Shown here piece by piece: positions 33,365-42,860 of a DNA stretch of 64,000 bases. The notes beneath the pieces are model-generated. The model was not told the origin of the DNA, did not search any database, and saw only the letters and a list, made by a program, of their open reading frames with translations. The stretch spans positions 620,001 through 684,000 of the forward strand of contig CBDAQZ010000004.1 in assembly GCA_965199335.1 (NCBI GenBank). Direction: 5' to 3'. Each line of letters begins with the position of its first letter. The stretch's first letter is position 1. The stretch is from CBDAQV01 sp965199335. GTDB lineage: Bacteria; Pseudomonadota; Alphaproteobacteria; CALMVH01. A program made the position numbers and the translations under genes.

Positions 33365-35536
33365 ATGCGTCTCGTCGATACCTTATGGACCCTGCATCGC
33401 AGCCTGAGGGCGCGCTTACAGCTGATCGACCTTCCGGGGTATCGGGCCGCGGCGGCCTTTCTGGCGGTGCTGATCTTCGCCCTGTTCGGCATGCTGCACG
33501 AAATGTCGGTCGGCGTGAACGCGGTGCGCCATCAGGCCGATGCCGAATTGCGCGCGACCCGGTCGGCGCTGCTGGGGGATACCGAGGCCACTTTCGACGC
33601 CGCGCATCTGCTTGCCGCCTCGGTGCGCGGGCTTCTGGGCGGCAATCCCCTGCCATCGCCCGCAGCCCGGCGCGACATCGGCCGCATGATCGCCTTCGAG
33701 CATGACCGTTTCCCGCAATTGCTCAGCCTCGCCGTCGTCAACGCCAGCGGCGAGGTGACGTTCGAGGAGAATTACACCGGCCCCCGCGCATTGGGGAACG
33801 CGCCCTTCTTCAACTGGCTGCACGAACACGACACGTCCGATTTCCTGATCGCCGATCCCATCATGGCGCAGGAGGGGCAGGACTTCGCGATTCCCGTGGT
33901 CTGGCGCCTGACCAGCCCCGACGGCGCTTTCGCCGGCGCGATCGTCGTCAACCTGTCCAGCCATTATTTCAGCAATTACGTGAAGTCCATGACCCAGGGC
34001 CCCGACGAGGTCGCGGGCATCGTGCGCGAGAACGGCACGGTGCTTGCCTTCGGTCCCGCCGATCCGGCCGGCGCCAAGCTGCAGAAACTGGACATCGCCC
34101 CGTTCGTCGCCCATCTGGGCAATCTGGGCGAGATATCGATCACCCTGCCGGGCCGGGCCGAGAAGATGTGGCTCGCCAGCGCCGAGCGGCTGCCGTCAGA
34201 CCCGGTGATGATCGTGGTCGCCCGCCCCACAGCCAGCATCAACGCCCTGACCCACAAACTGTTCTATTCCTTCGCCATGATCCAGACCTTCCTGCTGGTT
34301 CTGGGCGGCGCCAGCACCGTCGCCATGGTCCGATCGTCCAACCGCCGTTTCGCCGCCGAGAAACGGCTGGAACAGATCAAGGAGCGCTTCGATCTTGCCA
34401 TCTACGGCGTCAATGACGGGCTTTGGGACTGGAACATCGAGACCGGCGGCCTGTACGTATCGCCGACCTGGTGGGGTATCCTCGGCTACGAGGAAAGCGA
34501 GACCGTAACCCCGATCGAGACCTGGTTCGACCTTACTCACCCCGACGATCTGGAAGCCGTACGCCAGGGCTATATCGAACACGTGGAGCAGCATACACCC
34601 TTTTATGTCTTTCCTCACCGGCTGCTGAAAGCCGATGGCACCTATCTGTGGGTCGAGGGCAAGGGACGCGTCATCCGCGACGTTTCGGGCAAGCCCGTCC
34701 GCGCCGTGGGCACCATCTCGAACCGCGAACAGCAGAAGAAGCAGGAAGAGATGCTGCGCCTGGCCAAGGAGGAGGCGGAAGCCGCCAACGTCGCCAAATC
34801 CCGCTTCCTCGCCAATATGAGCCATGAGCTGCGCACGCCGCTGAACGCGATCATCGGTTTCTCGGACATGATCAACCAGCAGATGTTCGGCCCGGTCGGT
34901 TCGCGCAAGTACATCGAATATTCCGAGGACATCCGCTCGTGCGGCGTCCATTTGCTGGAACTGATCGGCGACATCCTGGATTTCTCCAAGATCGAGGCCG
35001 ACAAGTTCGTGATCGAGCCCGAGCCGGTCAACGTGATCGACGAGATCGACAACGCCCTGCACCTGATCGAACCGCTGGCCGGCAAGCGCGACCTGGAACT
35101 GGTTAAGAAGGTATCGACCGATTTCCCCATACTGCTGGTCGACCGGCGCGGCGTGCAGATGCTGCTGCAGAACCTGCTGTCGAACGCGGTCAAGTTCACC
35201 GAGGCCGGATCGATCACCGTCACGGCCTGGGTGGACGACGGCAGGCCGTCGCTTATCGTGGCCGACACCGGCATCGGCATCGCGCCCGAGGACCAGGAGC
35301 GGATATTCAAGCCGTTCGAACAGGCCGGGGAAGTCCATAACCGCCGGGTCAAGCACCACGGCACCGGACTGGGCCTGTCGCTGGTCAAGTCGGTGACCGA
35401 GATGCATGGCGGCACCGTGACCCTGACCAGCACGCTGGGCAAGGGCACCAGCATCACCGTCCATTTCCCGTCCAGCGTGCGCGACGGCCAGATGATCCCG
35501 CCGATCAAGCGCCGGGCCGGCAACAGGAAACGGTAG
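33365..35536 (+). CDS. PAS-domain sensor histidine kinase with extracellular sensor
   Basis: A 723-residue kinase. Transmembrane helices at about 28-46 and 298-320 flank a large periplasmic Cache-like sensor domain. A PAS domain follows at about 340-455 (FDLAIYGVNDGLWDWNIETG, then the PAC-type RLLKADGTYLWVEGKGRVI). The dimerisation domain has the H-box ANMSHELRTPLNAIIGFSDM. The ATPase domain has NLLSNAVKFTEAG, DTGIGIAPEDQ, FKPFEQA and GTGLGLSLVKS. It ends there without a receiver, so the phosphate must go to a separate regulator not encoded alongside. The signal is unknown. It stands as a single gene before yidC. Confidence 0.9.
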   Translation: MRLVDTLWTLHRSLRARLQLIDLPGYRAAAAFLAVLIFALFGMLHEMSVGVNAVRHQADAELRATRSALLGDTEATFDAAHLLAASVRGLLGGNPLPSPAARRDIGRMIAFEHDRFPQLLSLAVVNASGEVTFEENYTGPRALGNAPFFNWLHEHDTSDFLIADPIMAQEGQDFAIPVVWRLTSPDGAFAGAIVVNLSSHYFSNYVKSMTQGPDEVAGIVRENGTVLAFGPADPAGAKLQKLDIAPFVAHLGNLGEISITLPGRAEKMWLASAERLPSDPVMIVVARPTASINALTHKLFYSFAMIQTFLLVLGGASTVAMVRSSNRRFAAEKRLEQIKERFDLAIYGVNDGLWDWNIETGGLYVSPTWWGILGYEESETVTPIETWFDLTHPDDLEAVRQGYIEHVEQHTPFYVFPHRLLKADGTYLWVEGKGRVIRDVSGKPVRAVGTISNREQQKKQEEMLRLAKEEAEAANVAKSRFLANMSHELRTPLNAIIGFSDMINQQMFGPVGSRKYIEYSEDIRSCGVHLLELIGDILDFSKIEADKFVIEPEPVNVIDEIDNALHLIEPLAGKRDLELVKKVSTDFPILLVDRRGVQMLLQNLLSNAVKFTEAGSITVTAWVDDGRPSLIVADTGIGIAPEDQERIFKPFEQAGEVHNRRVKHHGTGLGLSLVKSVTEMHGGTVTLTSTLGKGTSITVHFPSSVRDGQMIPPIKRRAGNRKR

Positions 35537-35623
35537 GAACAGCGGTCTGGGGATTGCAGCCCGGGCCTAGTTCCCCTATCTATCCTCCTTTCGCCATATT
35601 CGGCCCCGATAACCGTTCCCGAG

Positions 35624-37441
35624 ATGAATTCCCAAAATCGTAATCTTCTGACCGCCGTTGCGCTGTCCCTGCTGATCCTGCTTGGTTTCCACCGCTTCTA
35701 CGAGGTACCGCGCCAGGAGCAGCTGCGCGCGATCGCGGCGCAGGAGGAGGCAAAGGCCGGAACGACCGACCGCGACGCGCAGGTGGCGGGCGGCACGGGC
35801 GATGCCCCCTCGGCCCAGGTTTCGACGCTATCGGGTACGACGCCGGTCGAGGACCGGGCCAAGGCGACTTCAGGCCCGGCGCGCATCAGGATTTCCAACC
35901 CGCGCGTCTACGGCTCTATCTCCAGGACCGGTCTGCGCTTCGACGACCTGACCTTCACCGACTATTACACCGCGCTGGACCATGCCGCGCATGTCGACCT
36001 GCTGAGCCCCAGCGGTACGGAATCGCCCTATTACGCCAGCTTCGGCTGGGTCCCGGCCAGCGCCGACATCGCGGTGCCGAACGACCGCACGGTGTGGACC
36101 GACCCCGACAACCGCGAGCTGACCCAGGACCACCCGGTGACGCTGTCATGGGATAACGGCCACGGCCTGGTCTTCCAGCGCACGATCGCCATCGACGCCA
36201 ACTACATGTTCACGGTCACGCAGACGGTGAAGAACAACGGCACCCAGTCCGTCAGCCTGTTCCCCTATGCCTCGGTAGCGCGGCAGGGCACGCCGACGCT
36301 GAGCAATGCCGGGCTGGAAGGGGCGCTGGGCATGATCGGCGGCGCGCTGGACGCGGTCGCCTATTCCAAGCTGAAGGACAACAAGCTGAGCCAGGACGAG
36401 GCGATCCGCACTTCGAACGGCGGCTGGCTGGGCTTCAGCGACAAATACTGGCTGGTGGTGGCGATCCCCGACCAGGACGAGACCATCACCGCCGAGTTCC
36501 GCCATTCGCTGTCCGGCACCACCGATGTCTACCAGACCGACTACAAGGCCGCGGCCAAGACGATCGAGCCCGGCCAGACCGTGACCGAGACCAGCCACCT
36601 GTTCGCCGGCGCGAAGCAGGTGCACCTGCTGACCCAGTACCGCGACGACCTGAACGTGCCGCGCTTCGACCTGTCGGTCGATTGGGGCCGCTTCCGCTTT
36701 CTGACCAAGCCGTTCTTCTACGGCATCGACTACCTGGCCAAGCTTATCGGCAATTTCGGCCTGGGCATCCTGGCCTTCACCGTCGTCATCCGCATCCTGA
36801 TCTTCCCGCTGGCGTGGAAGACCTTCCGCGAGATGAACCGGATGAGCGACCTGTCGCCGCAGATGGCCGCGATCAAGGAGCGGCACGGGCCGGAGAACAA
36901 GCAGGCGATGCAGGCCGAGGTGCTGGAGCTGTACCAGCGCGAGAAGGTCAACCCGGTATCGGGCTGCCTGCCGATGATCCTGCAGCTGCCGATCTTCCTG
37001 TCGCTGTTCAAGGTGTTGTCGACCACCATCGAGATGCGGCAGCAGCCGTTCTACTGGTACGTCCACGACCTGTCGGCGCAGGACCCCACCAATTTGTTCA
37101 CGCTGTTCGGCCTGGTTCCGGACTGGAGCTTCCAGCTGTTCGGCATGACCCTGCCGCCGCATCTGGGCTTCCTGCCGCTGGTGCTGGGCTGCACGCTGAT
37201 GCTGCTGCAGCTGAACGGCCCCAAGGTCGCCGATCCGCTCCACCAGAAGATGATGCTGATCAACCCGGTGATCTTCACCTTCTTCATGGCGCATCTGCCG
37301 GTCGGACTGGTGATCTATTATATCTGGAGCAACACGATCTCGATCGGCCAGCAGCGGTTCATCCGCTGGTTCTACAAGAAGCGATTCAAGAAGGAACCGG
37401 CGCAGCAGACCCTTACCCTGCCGGGGCAGAAGGCCAAGTAG
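35624..37441 (+). CDS. yidC: Membrane protein insertase YidC
   Basis: A 605-residue inner-membrane insertase acting alone or with SecYEG. It begins with a transmembrane anchor (NRNLLTAVALSLLILLGFHR). A long periplasmic beta-sandwich domain follows (about 85-355, containing FVFQRT-like LVFQRTIAIDANYMFT). The conserved five-helix core contains VVIRILIFPLAW, the cytosolic hairpin QMAAIKERHGPENKQAMQAE, NPVSGCLPMILQLPIFLSLF and a Lys-rich tail. The C-terminal end is typical of Gram-negative YidC. It lies 2 bp ahead of engB, the common alphaproteobacterial order. rnpA and rpmH are not in the window. Confidence 0.95.
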   Translation: MNSQNRNLLTAVALSLLILLGFHRFYEVPRQEQLRAIAAQEEAKAGTTDRDAQVAGGTGDAPSAQVSTLSGTTPVEDRAKATSGPARIRISNPRVYGSISRTGLRFDDLTFTDYYTALDHAAHVDLLSPSGTESPYYASFGWVPASADIAVPNDRTVWTDPDNRELTQDHPVTLSWDNGHGLVFQRTIAIDANYMFTVTQTVKNNGTQSVSLFPYASVARQGTPTLSNAGLEGALGMIGGALDAVAYSKLKDNKLSQDEAIRTSNGGWLGFSDKYWLVVAIPDQDETITAEFRHSLSGTTDVYQTDYKAAAKTIEPGQTVTETSHLFAGAKQVHLLTQYRDDLNVPRFDLSVDWGRFRFLTKPFFYGIDYLAKLIGNFGLGILAFTVVIRILIFPLAWKTFREMNRMSDLSPQMAAIKERHGPENKQAMQAEVLELYQREKVNPVSGCLPMILQLPIFLSLFKVLSTTIEMRQQPFYWYVHDLSAQDPTNLFTLFGLVPDWSFQLFGMTLPPHLGFLPLVLGCTLMLLQLNGPKVADPLHQKMMLINPVIFTFFMAHLPVGLVIYYIWSNTISIGQQRFIRWFYKKRFKKEPAQQTLTLPGQKAK

Positions 37442-37443
37442 CG

Positions 37444-38085
37444 ATGACCGACGACGCCGAGGCGATCGAGCGCGGGCGTCTGCTGTTCGCCGGCACCTGC
37501 GATTTCGCCTGGGGCTCCGAAACCCATGACCAGCTGCCCCCTGCCGGCCTGTCCGAAGTGGCCTTCGCCGGGCGGTCGAACGTCGGCAAGTCCAGCCTGG
37601 TCAACGCGCTGACCGGGCGAAAGACGCTGGCCCGCGTGTCGCACACGCCGGGACGGACGCAGCAGATCAACTTCTTCGACCTTGGCGGCCGGCTGATGCT
37701 GGTCGACTTGCCCGGCTACGGCCATGCCGAGGTGTCGAAGGTGCGCCAGCAGAACTGGGGTCGCCTGATCCGCGACTACCTCAAGGGCCGCGTCACCCTG
37801 CGCGCCGTCTGCCTGCTGATCGACAGCCGCCACGGCCTGAAGGATCTCGACCGGGAGATCATGACCATGCTGGACAAGGCCGCCGTTTCCTACCGCGTCG
37901 TGCTGACCAAGGCCGACAAGACCAAGCCGGCCGAACTGCAGTCCGTGATCCAGTCGACCACCGCGGCGCTGAAGAAACACACGGCGGCGTTTCCCAGCGT
38001 CTTCGTGACATCCAGCCACGACATCGAGGGCATCGCGGAATTGCGGGCGGAGATTGCCGGTTTCGCCACTCGGGCTTCGTCTTAA
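37444..38085 (+). CDS. engB: Ribosome biogenesis GTPase YsxC/EngB
   Basis: A 213-residue GTPase needed for 50S assembly. G1 is AGRSNVGKSS (42-51), G2 region RVSHTPGRTQQINFF, G3 DLPGYG (88-93), G4 LTKAD and G5 near VTSSH. Length and motifs match EngB/YihA. The ATG at 37444 follows the yidC stop by 2 bases, which indicates one transcription unit. Confidence 0.94.
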   Translation: MTDDAEAIERGRLLFAGTCDFAWGSETHDQLPPAGLSEVAFAGRSNVGKSSLVNALTGRKTLARVSHTPGRTQQINFFDLGGRLMLVDLPGYGHAEVSKVRQQNWGRLIRDYLKGRVTLRAVCLLIDSRHGLKDLDREIMTMLDKAAVSYRVVLTKADKTKPAELQSVIQSTTAALKKHTAAFPSVFVTSSHDIEGIAELRAEIAGFATRASS

Positions 38086-38126
38086 AAACCCTTGCCCCGT
38101 CGGCGCTTTCAGCCGAAATTGCCTGC

Positions 38127-39305
38127 ATGACTCTCGACCCGCTTTCCCTAGGCCTGGGCCTGCTGATCGGCATCGTGCTGGCCGGGCTGGCGTTCGCCCT
38201 GTTCGCGGCGCGGGCGCGCGACGGCTTCCGTGCGGCCTCGGCCGATGCGCTGAGCGCCAACAACCAGGCGTTCCTGGCGCTGGCCGAGCAGCATCTGGGC
38301 AAGTTGCAGGAAGCCGCCAAGGGCGACTTGGACCTGCGCGGGCAGGCGATCGTCAACAGCGTCGCGCCGGTCGGAAAAACCTTGGAGGCGCTGAACCTGC
38401 ACCTGGCGGAGATCGAGAAGACGCGCGCGGGCGTGCACGGCGAGCTGAAGCAGCATTTCGCCATGATGCACGAAACCCACAGCGCGCTGCGCGGCGAGAC
38501 CGGACGGCTGGTGCAGGCGCTGCGTACGCCGATGGGCCGCGGCTCGTGGGGGGAGATGCAGCTGGAGCGCCTGCTGGAAGTCGCCGGCATGATCGTGGAC
38601 GTGCATTACCGGCGTCAGGTCAGCCAGTCGCATGACGGGCAGACCGTCAAGCCCGATATCGTGATCGCGCTGACGCAGCAGAAATCGATCGTGATCGACG
38701 CCAAGACGCCGATGGACGCCTATCTGTCGGCGATCGAGGCGACCGACGATGCGACGCGGCAGGCCCATCTGAAGACGCACGCGCAGCAGATGCGCGAGCA
38801 GGTGAAGAGCCTGTCGGCGAAGACCTACTGGAAGGCGTTCGAGCCTTCGCCCGATTTCGTCGTGATGTTCGTGCCGTCCGAAGGCGCGGTCGCCAGCGCG
38901 TTGCAGAACGACCTGGACCTGATCGAAGCCGCGATGAGCCGCAACATCGTGATCGCGACCCCGATGACCCTGTTCGCCCTGCTGCGCACCATCGTCTATG
39001 GCTGGCGGCAGGAGAAGCTGGCGCGCAACACCACCGAGATCATCCGGCTGGGCGTCGAGCTGTACGACCGCATCGGCAATTTCGCCGGCACCTACCAGAC
39101 CGTCGGCGGCAACCTGATGAAGGCGGTCGACGCTTACAACAAAGGCGTCGGCCAGATCGAGACCCGCATCCTGTCGACGGCACGCAAGCTGAAGGACGAG
39201 CACGATATATCGGGCGCGACGGAGATCCCGCCGCTGGAGGGAATCGATACGCCGCTGCGCTTTTTCTCGGCGCCGGAAATGCTGATCGGCGAAACCGAAA
39301 ACTGA
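38127..39305 (+). CDS. rmuC: DNA recombination protein RmuC homologue
   Basis: A 392-residue protein: an N-terminal membrane anchor (about 9-28), a coiled coil with Gln/Glu/Lys heptads (about 40-130), then the RmuC nuclease-like domain of the PD-(D/E)xK type. RGSWGEMQLERLLEVAGM, VKPDIVIAL and VIDAKTPMDAY are its conserved blocks, with Asp and the DAK Lys as the putative active site. RmuC limits certain DNA rearrangements; its precise activity is unproven. It overlaps the start of def by one base. Confidence 0.9.
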   Translation: MTLDPLSLGLGLLIGIVLAGLAFALFAARARDGFRAASADALSANNQAFLALAEQHLGKLQEAAKGDLDLRGQAIVNSVAPVGKTLEALNLHLAEIEKTRAGVHGELKQHFAMMHETHSALRGETGRLVQALRTPMGRGSWGEMQLERLLEVAGMIVDVHYRRQVSQSHDGQTVKPDIVIALTQQKSIVIDAKTPMDAYLSAIEATDDATRQAHLKTHAQQMREQVKSLSAKTYWKAFEPSPDFVVMFVPSEGAVASALQNDLDLIEAAMSRNIVIATPMTLFALLRTIVYGWRQEKLARNTTEIIRLGVELYDRIGNFAGTYQTVGGNLMKAVDAYNKGVGQIETRILSTARKLKDEHDISGATEIPPLEGIDTPLRFFSAPEMLIGETEN

Positions 39306-39823
39306 TGTCGATACTGCCGATCGTGATCGCGCCGGATGCGCGGCTGAAGACTATCGCCAAGCCCGTTTCCCGTGTGGACGACCGCGTGCGCCGTTTGATG
39401 GCCGACATGCTGGAGACGATGTATCACGCGCCCGGCATCGGCCTCGCCGCGCCGCAGATCGGCGTGCTGGAACGCATCGTGGTGATGGACCTGGCGGAGA
39501 AGGACGAACCGGCTGCGCCGCAACGCTTCGTCAATCCCGAGATCCTGTGGCGCTCGGAGGAAATGAACACCTATAACGAGGGCTGCCTGTCGATCCCCGA
39601 GACCTACGCCGATATCGTGCGCCCGGCGCGGGTGCGGGTGAAATACCTGGACGAAACCGGCGCGGAGAGGACCATCGAGGCCGACGGCATGCTGGCCACC
39701 TGCCTGCAGCACGAGATCGACCATCTGAACGGCGTGCTGTTCACCGATTACCTGTCGTCGATCAAGCGCAACATCATCATGCGCCGGATGACCAAGGCCA
39801 AGAAGAACGGCGAGTTCGAGTGA
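39305..39823 (+). CDS. def: Peptide deformylase, second (canonical) copy
   Basis: 172 residues with GIGLAAPQ (44-51), EGCLSIP (92-98, ligand Cys94) and QHEIDH (135-140). It is closer to the classical bacterial Def than the copy at 28346 and sits in the usual def-fmt-truA surroundings. The ATG overlaps the rmuC stop, and the stop overlaps the GTG of the serine hydrolase gene that separates it from fmt. Confidence 0.93.
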   Translation: MSILPIVIAPDARLKTIAKPVSRVDDRVRRLMADMLETMYHAPGIGLAAPQIGVLERIVVMDLAEKDEPAAPQRFVNPEILWRSEEMNTYNEGCLSIPETYADIVRPARVRVKYLDETGAERTIEADGMLATCLQHEIDHLNGVLFTDYLSSIKRNIIMRRMTKAKKNGEFE

Positions 39824-41196
39824 GCGAGACCACGACACGCGACCGGCTTGCCGCGACGGTCGTCGACCGCTGGCTGGACTATATCGTTGCGCATAGCGAC
39901 CTGCCCGGCCTTCAGATCTGTATTCGCAGGGATGGCGAGATCGTCCTTGAGGCCGCCTATGGCAAGGCGAATATCGAGGCCGGCATCGACATGACGCCGC
40001 GCCATGTCGGCCATGCGGCGTCGCAGAGCAAGATGTTCACCGCCTGCGCGATCCTGATGCTGATGGCCGAGGGGACGCTGCGCCTCGACCAGGCGATCAC
40101 GAACTTCCTGCCGGAGCTGAGGGACCATCCGGACGAGCGCATGGTGGGGGTGACGATCCGCGACCTTCTTACGCATCGCTCCGGACTGTTCCGCGACGGG
40201 ACGGACTGTCCGTGGTGGATACAGGATGCTGCCTTTCCCAGTCGCGATGCGGTACTGGCGGGCATACTGAAGACGCCCTTGTTCTACCCGCCCGATACGG
40301 TGACGAAATATTCCAACTACGATTACGCGTTGCTGGGCATCATCATCGAGCGCGCGAGTTCGCTGCCGTTCGACCGGTTCATCGACGAACGGATCATAGT
40401 GAAACTTCCCGGCGCGCAGATCGCGACCGATTATCGGGACGCGACATCGTTCGATCTCATGACCGGCTATTCGCGCCCCGACCGCAACAACCATCGCGCC
40501 GCGCTGAAGCATATGGCGGCAAACGCGCTGGCGCCGGCCGTCGGTATTCACGGCGATACGGCAAGTCTTTCCGGCTTCCTGCACCATCTGCTGTTCACCG
40601 ATGCCTTCCTGCCGGAAACGGTTCGCCAGGAGATATTGCACACCAACTGGCCGGTCATGGAGCACCTGACCTATCGCTACGGGCTGGGCATGCTGCACAG
40701 CAGCAACGACAGCCACCAGTTCATCGGCCACCCCGGCGATATCGCCGGTTTTTCCAGCATCACGACACATGTGCAGGATACGCCCTATATCGTCAGCATG
40801 ACCGCCAACATGCTCTACCCGGTTGTCGCGCGCGCCGATTCGATCGCGCGGATATTCCACCTAATTCACCGCACGCTGGAGGACGGCGACCTGGCGTCGG
40901 CCGTGGCGACCCCGTTCCTGGTGAACGAGGAAATCGCCTCGCTGTTCATCGTCAGCGACCGTATCGCCTTGCAGTTCCGGGCCGATACCCCCGACCCGGC
41001 GCCCTATCCCGCACCGCTGATCCGACAGGCGGATGGCAGCTACATTCCCGACAAGGAAATGGGTCTGGGCAGTCCCGGCGAACCGGTCGTTTTCATCCGC
41101 GACGCCGGCGGCGAAATCGTCGAGGTGAACTATGCCGGATACCGGCGTTACCGCGAGGATCTCTATGAGCCGCTGCGACAGGGACTGCTGGCATGA
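39820..41196 (+). CDS. Serine beta-lactamase-fold hydrolase (class C/esterase type)
   Basis: A 458-residue protein of the beta-lactamase/penicillin-binding-protein superfamily. The catalytic Ser68-Gln-Ser-Lys71 tetrad motif lies in GHAASQSKMF, Tyr164-Ser-Asn is in TKYSNYDYALLG, and the third motif is at IGHPGDIAGFSS, where HPG replaces KTG. These are features of esterases and D-aminopeptidase-like enzymes rather than true beta-lactamases. There is no signal peptide, so it is cytosolic. The C-terminal 100 residues form an extra domain of unknown role. Four-base GTGA/ATGA overlaps on both sides place it firmly inside the def-fmt operon, an unusual location. Confidence 0.82.
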   Translation: MSETTTRDRLAATVVDRWLDYIVAHSDLPGLQICIRRDGEIVLEAAYGKANIEAGIDMTPRHVGHAASQSKMFTACAILMLMAEGTLRLDQAITNFLPELRDHPDERMVGVTIRDLLTHRSGLFRDGTDCPWWIQDAAFPSRDAVLAGILKTPLFYPPDTVTKYSNYDYALLGIIIERASSLPFDRFIDERIIVKLPGAQIATDYRDATSFDLMTGYSRPDRNNHRAALKHMAANALAPAVGIHGDTASLSGFLHHLLFTDAFLPETVRQEILHTNWPVMEHLTYRYGLGMLHSSNDSHQFIGHPGDIAGFSSITTHVQDTPYIVSMTANMLYPVVARADSIARIFHLIHRTLEDGDLASAVATPFLVNEEIASLFIVSDRIALQFRADTPDPAPYPAPLIRQADGSYIPDKEMGLGSPGEPVVFIRDAGGEIVEVNYAGYRRYREDLYEPLRQGLLA

Positions 41197-42122
41197 CGAC
41201 CGCTTCCCTGCGCCTTGCCTTCATGGGTACGCCGGCCTTCGCGGTTCCGGCTCTGGCCACACTGGTCGCCTCGCACCATCGCGTGGTTGCGGTTTACACC
41301 CAGCCGCCACGCCCGTCGGGACGCGGGCACAAGGTGCAGACATCGCCGGTGCACGATTTCGCCGAGGCGCAGGGGATCGAGGTGCGGCATCCGCCTTCGC
41401 TGAAACCGCAGGAGGCGAAAGACGCGTTCGCGGCGCTGGACCTCGACTGCGCGATCGTCGCAGCCTATGGCCTGATCCTGCCCAGGGCCATCCTGGCCGC
41501 GCCGCGCCATGGCTGCCTGAACATCCACGGTTCGCTGCTGCCGCGCTGGCGCGGGGCGGCGCCGATCCAGCGCGCCATACTGGCGGGGGATAGCGAGACC
41601 GGCATAACCATCATGCAGATGGAGGCAGGCCTCGACACCGGGCCGATGCTGTCCCAGGAGGCGGTGGCGATCACCGCTTCCAGCACGGCCCCGACCATCC
41701 ACGATCGGCTATCCGAAATCGGTGCACGGCTGATCCTGCCCGCGCTGGAGGGTTTCATCGACGGCTCGATTACCCCCGAAACGCAACCGGAGGCGGGCGT
41801 GACCTATGCCGACAAGCTGACGCGCGAGGATGGCAGGCTGGACTTCGCGCAACCGGCAACAAATCTCGACCGGCAGGTCAGGGCGTTGGTGCCCTGGCCG
41901 GGCACGTGGTTCGAATGGCGCGGCGAGATCATCAAAGTGGGTGCCGCCACGCTTGCCAAGGCTAGCGGCAAGCCGGGCACGGTGCTCGATAGCGACCTGA
42001 CCATCGCCTGCGGTATGGGTGCGTTGACCTTGCGGCAGGTACTGCGCCCCGGCAAATCCTGGCAGGACGGCGCATCGTTCCTGCGTGGCTTCGATGCGAA
42101 ACAGGGCGAATTGATCGGCTGA
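41193..42122 (+). CDS. fmt: Methionyl-tRNA formyltransferase
   Basis: A 309-residue enzyme that formylates initiator Met-tRNA using 10-formyltetrahydrofolate. It has LRLAFMGTPAFAVPAL at the N-terminus, the catalytic Asn-His region NIHGSLLPRWRGAAPIQRAI (Asn, His and the SLLP loop), and the C-terminal OB-like domain from about residue 205. It overlaps the hydrolase gene by 4 bp and shares one base with truA. Folate for the reaction links it functionally with folKP at the other end of the window. Confidence 0.94.
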   Translation: MTTASLRLAFMGTPAFAVPALATLVASHHRVVAVYTQPPRPSGRGHKVQTSPVHDFAEAQGIEVRHPPSLKPQEAKDAFAALDLDCAIVAAYGLILPRAILAAPRHGCLNIHGSLLPRWRGAAPIQRAILAGDSETGITIMQMEAGLDTGPMLSQEAVAITASSTAPTIHDRLSEIGARLILPALEGFIDGSITPETQPEAGVTYADKLTREDGRLDFAQPATNLDRQVRALVPWPGTWFEWRGEIIKVGAATLAKASGKPGTVLDSDLTIACGMGALTLRQVLRPGKSWQDGASFLRGFDAKQGELIG

Positions 42123-42856
42123 TGCGCTGGAAGATCACGATCGAATATCACGGTGGCGGTTTCGTCGGCTGGCAACGGCAGATCAGCGGCATGTCGATCC
42201 AGCAGGCGCTGGAAGAGGCCGTGCATAAATTCAGCGGCGAGACCCAGCGTGTCACCGGGGCGGGGCGCACGGATGCCGGCGTGCACGCGCTGGGTCAGGT
42301 CGCGCATTTCGACCTGGAAAAAAATACGACCGGCGAGGTGGTGCGTGACGCGCTCAATGCGCATCTGCAACCACTGCCGATTTCGGTATTGTCGGCGCAA
42401 ATCGTCGGCGCCGATTTCGATGCGCGGCTGCGGGCGAAGCGCCGTCATTATCGCTACCGCATCCTGAACCGGCGTTCGCCCGGCGCGATCGATGCCGGCC
42501 TGGTGTGGCACGTGCCCAAACCGTTGAATGCCGAAGCGATGCACGAGGCGGCGCAATGCCTGCTGGGCAAGCACGATTTCAGTACCTTCCGCGCCGCCCA
42601 GTGCCAGGCCAAATCCCCTATCAAGACACTGGAGGCGATCGCTCTGGCGCGTCATGGCGACGAGATCGTGCTGACCGTTTCGGCGCCATCATTCCTGCAC
42701 CATCAGGTGCGCAACATCATCGGCACTTTGAAATTCGTCGGCGAGGGAAAATGGAGTGCGGCGGACATCAGGGCCGCGCTGGAAGCCTGCGAGCGCTCGG
42801 CGGGCGGGCCGACCGCGCCGCCCTGCGGGTTATACTTCGTGCAGGTGGAATACTGA
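42122..42856 (+). CDS. truA: tRNA pseudouridine(38-40) synthase
   Basis: A 244-residue enzyme that modifies the anticodon stem of tRNAs. The catalytic Asp51 lies in GAGRTDAGVHALGQV. Other blocks include YHGGGFVGWQRQ at the N-terminus, RRHYRYRILNR and FLHHQVRNIIGTL. Length is normal. It is the last gene of the plus-strand run rmuC-def-hydrolase-fmt-truA and converges with the orphan gene 4 bp further on. Confidence 0.94.
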   Translation: MRWKITIEYHGGGFVGWQRQISGMSIQQALEEAVHKFSGETQRVTGAGRTDAGVHALGQVAHFDLEKNTTGEVVRDALNAHLQPLPISVLSAQIVGADFDARLRAKRRHYRYRILNRRSPGAIDAGLVWHVPKPLNAEAMHEAAQCLLGKHDFSTFRAAQCQAKSPIKTLEAIALARHGDEIVLTVSAPSFLHHQVRNIIGTLKFVGEGKWSAADIRAALEACERSAGGPTAPPCGLYFVQVEY

Positions 42857-42860
42857 CGGT

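Noticed and set aside
39820..41196. Antibiotic-resistance beta-lactamase
   Set aside because: There is no signal peptide, the third motif is HPG rather than KTG, and the operon is housekeeping. The esterase/peptidase side of the superfamily fits better.
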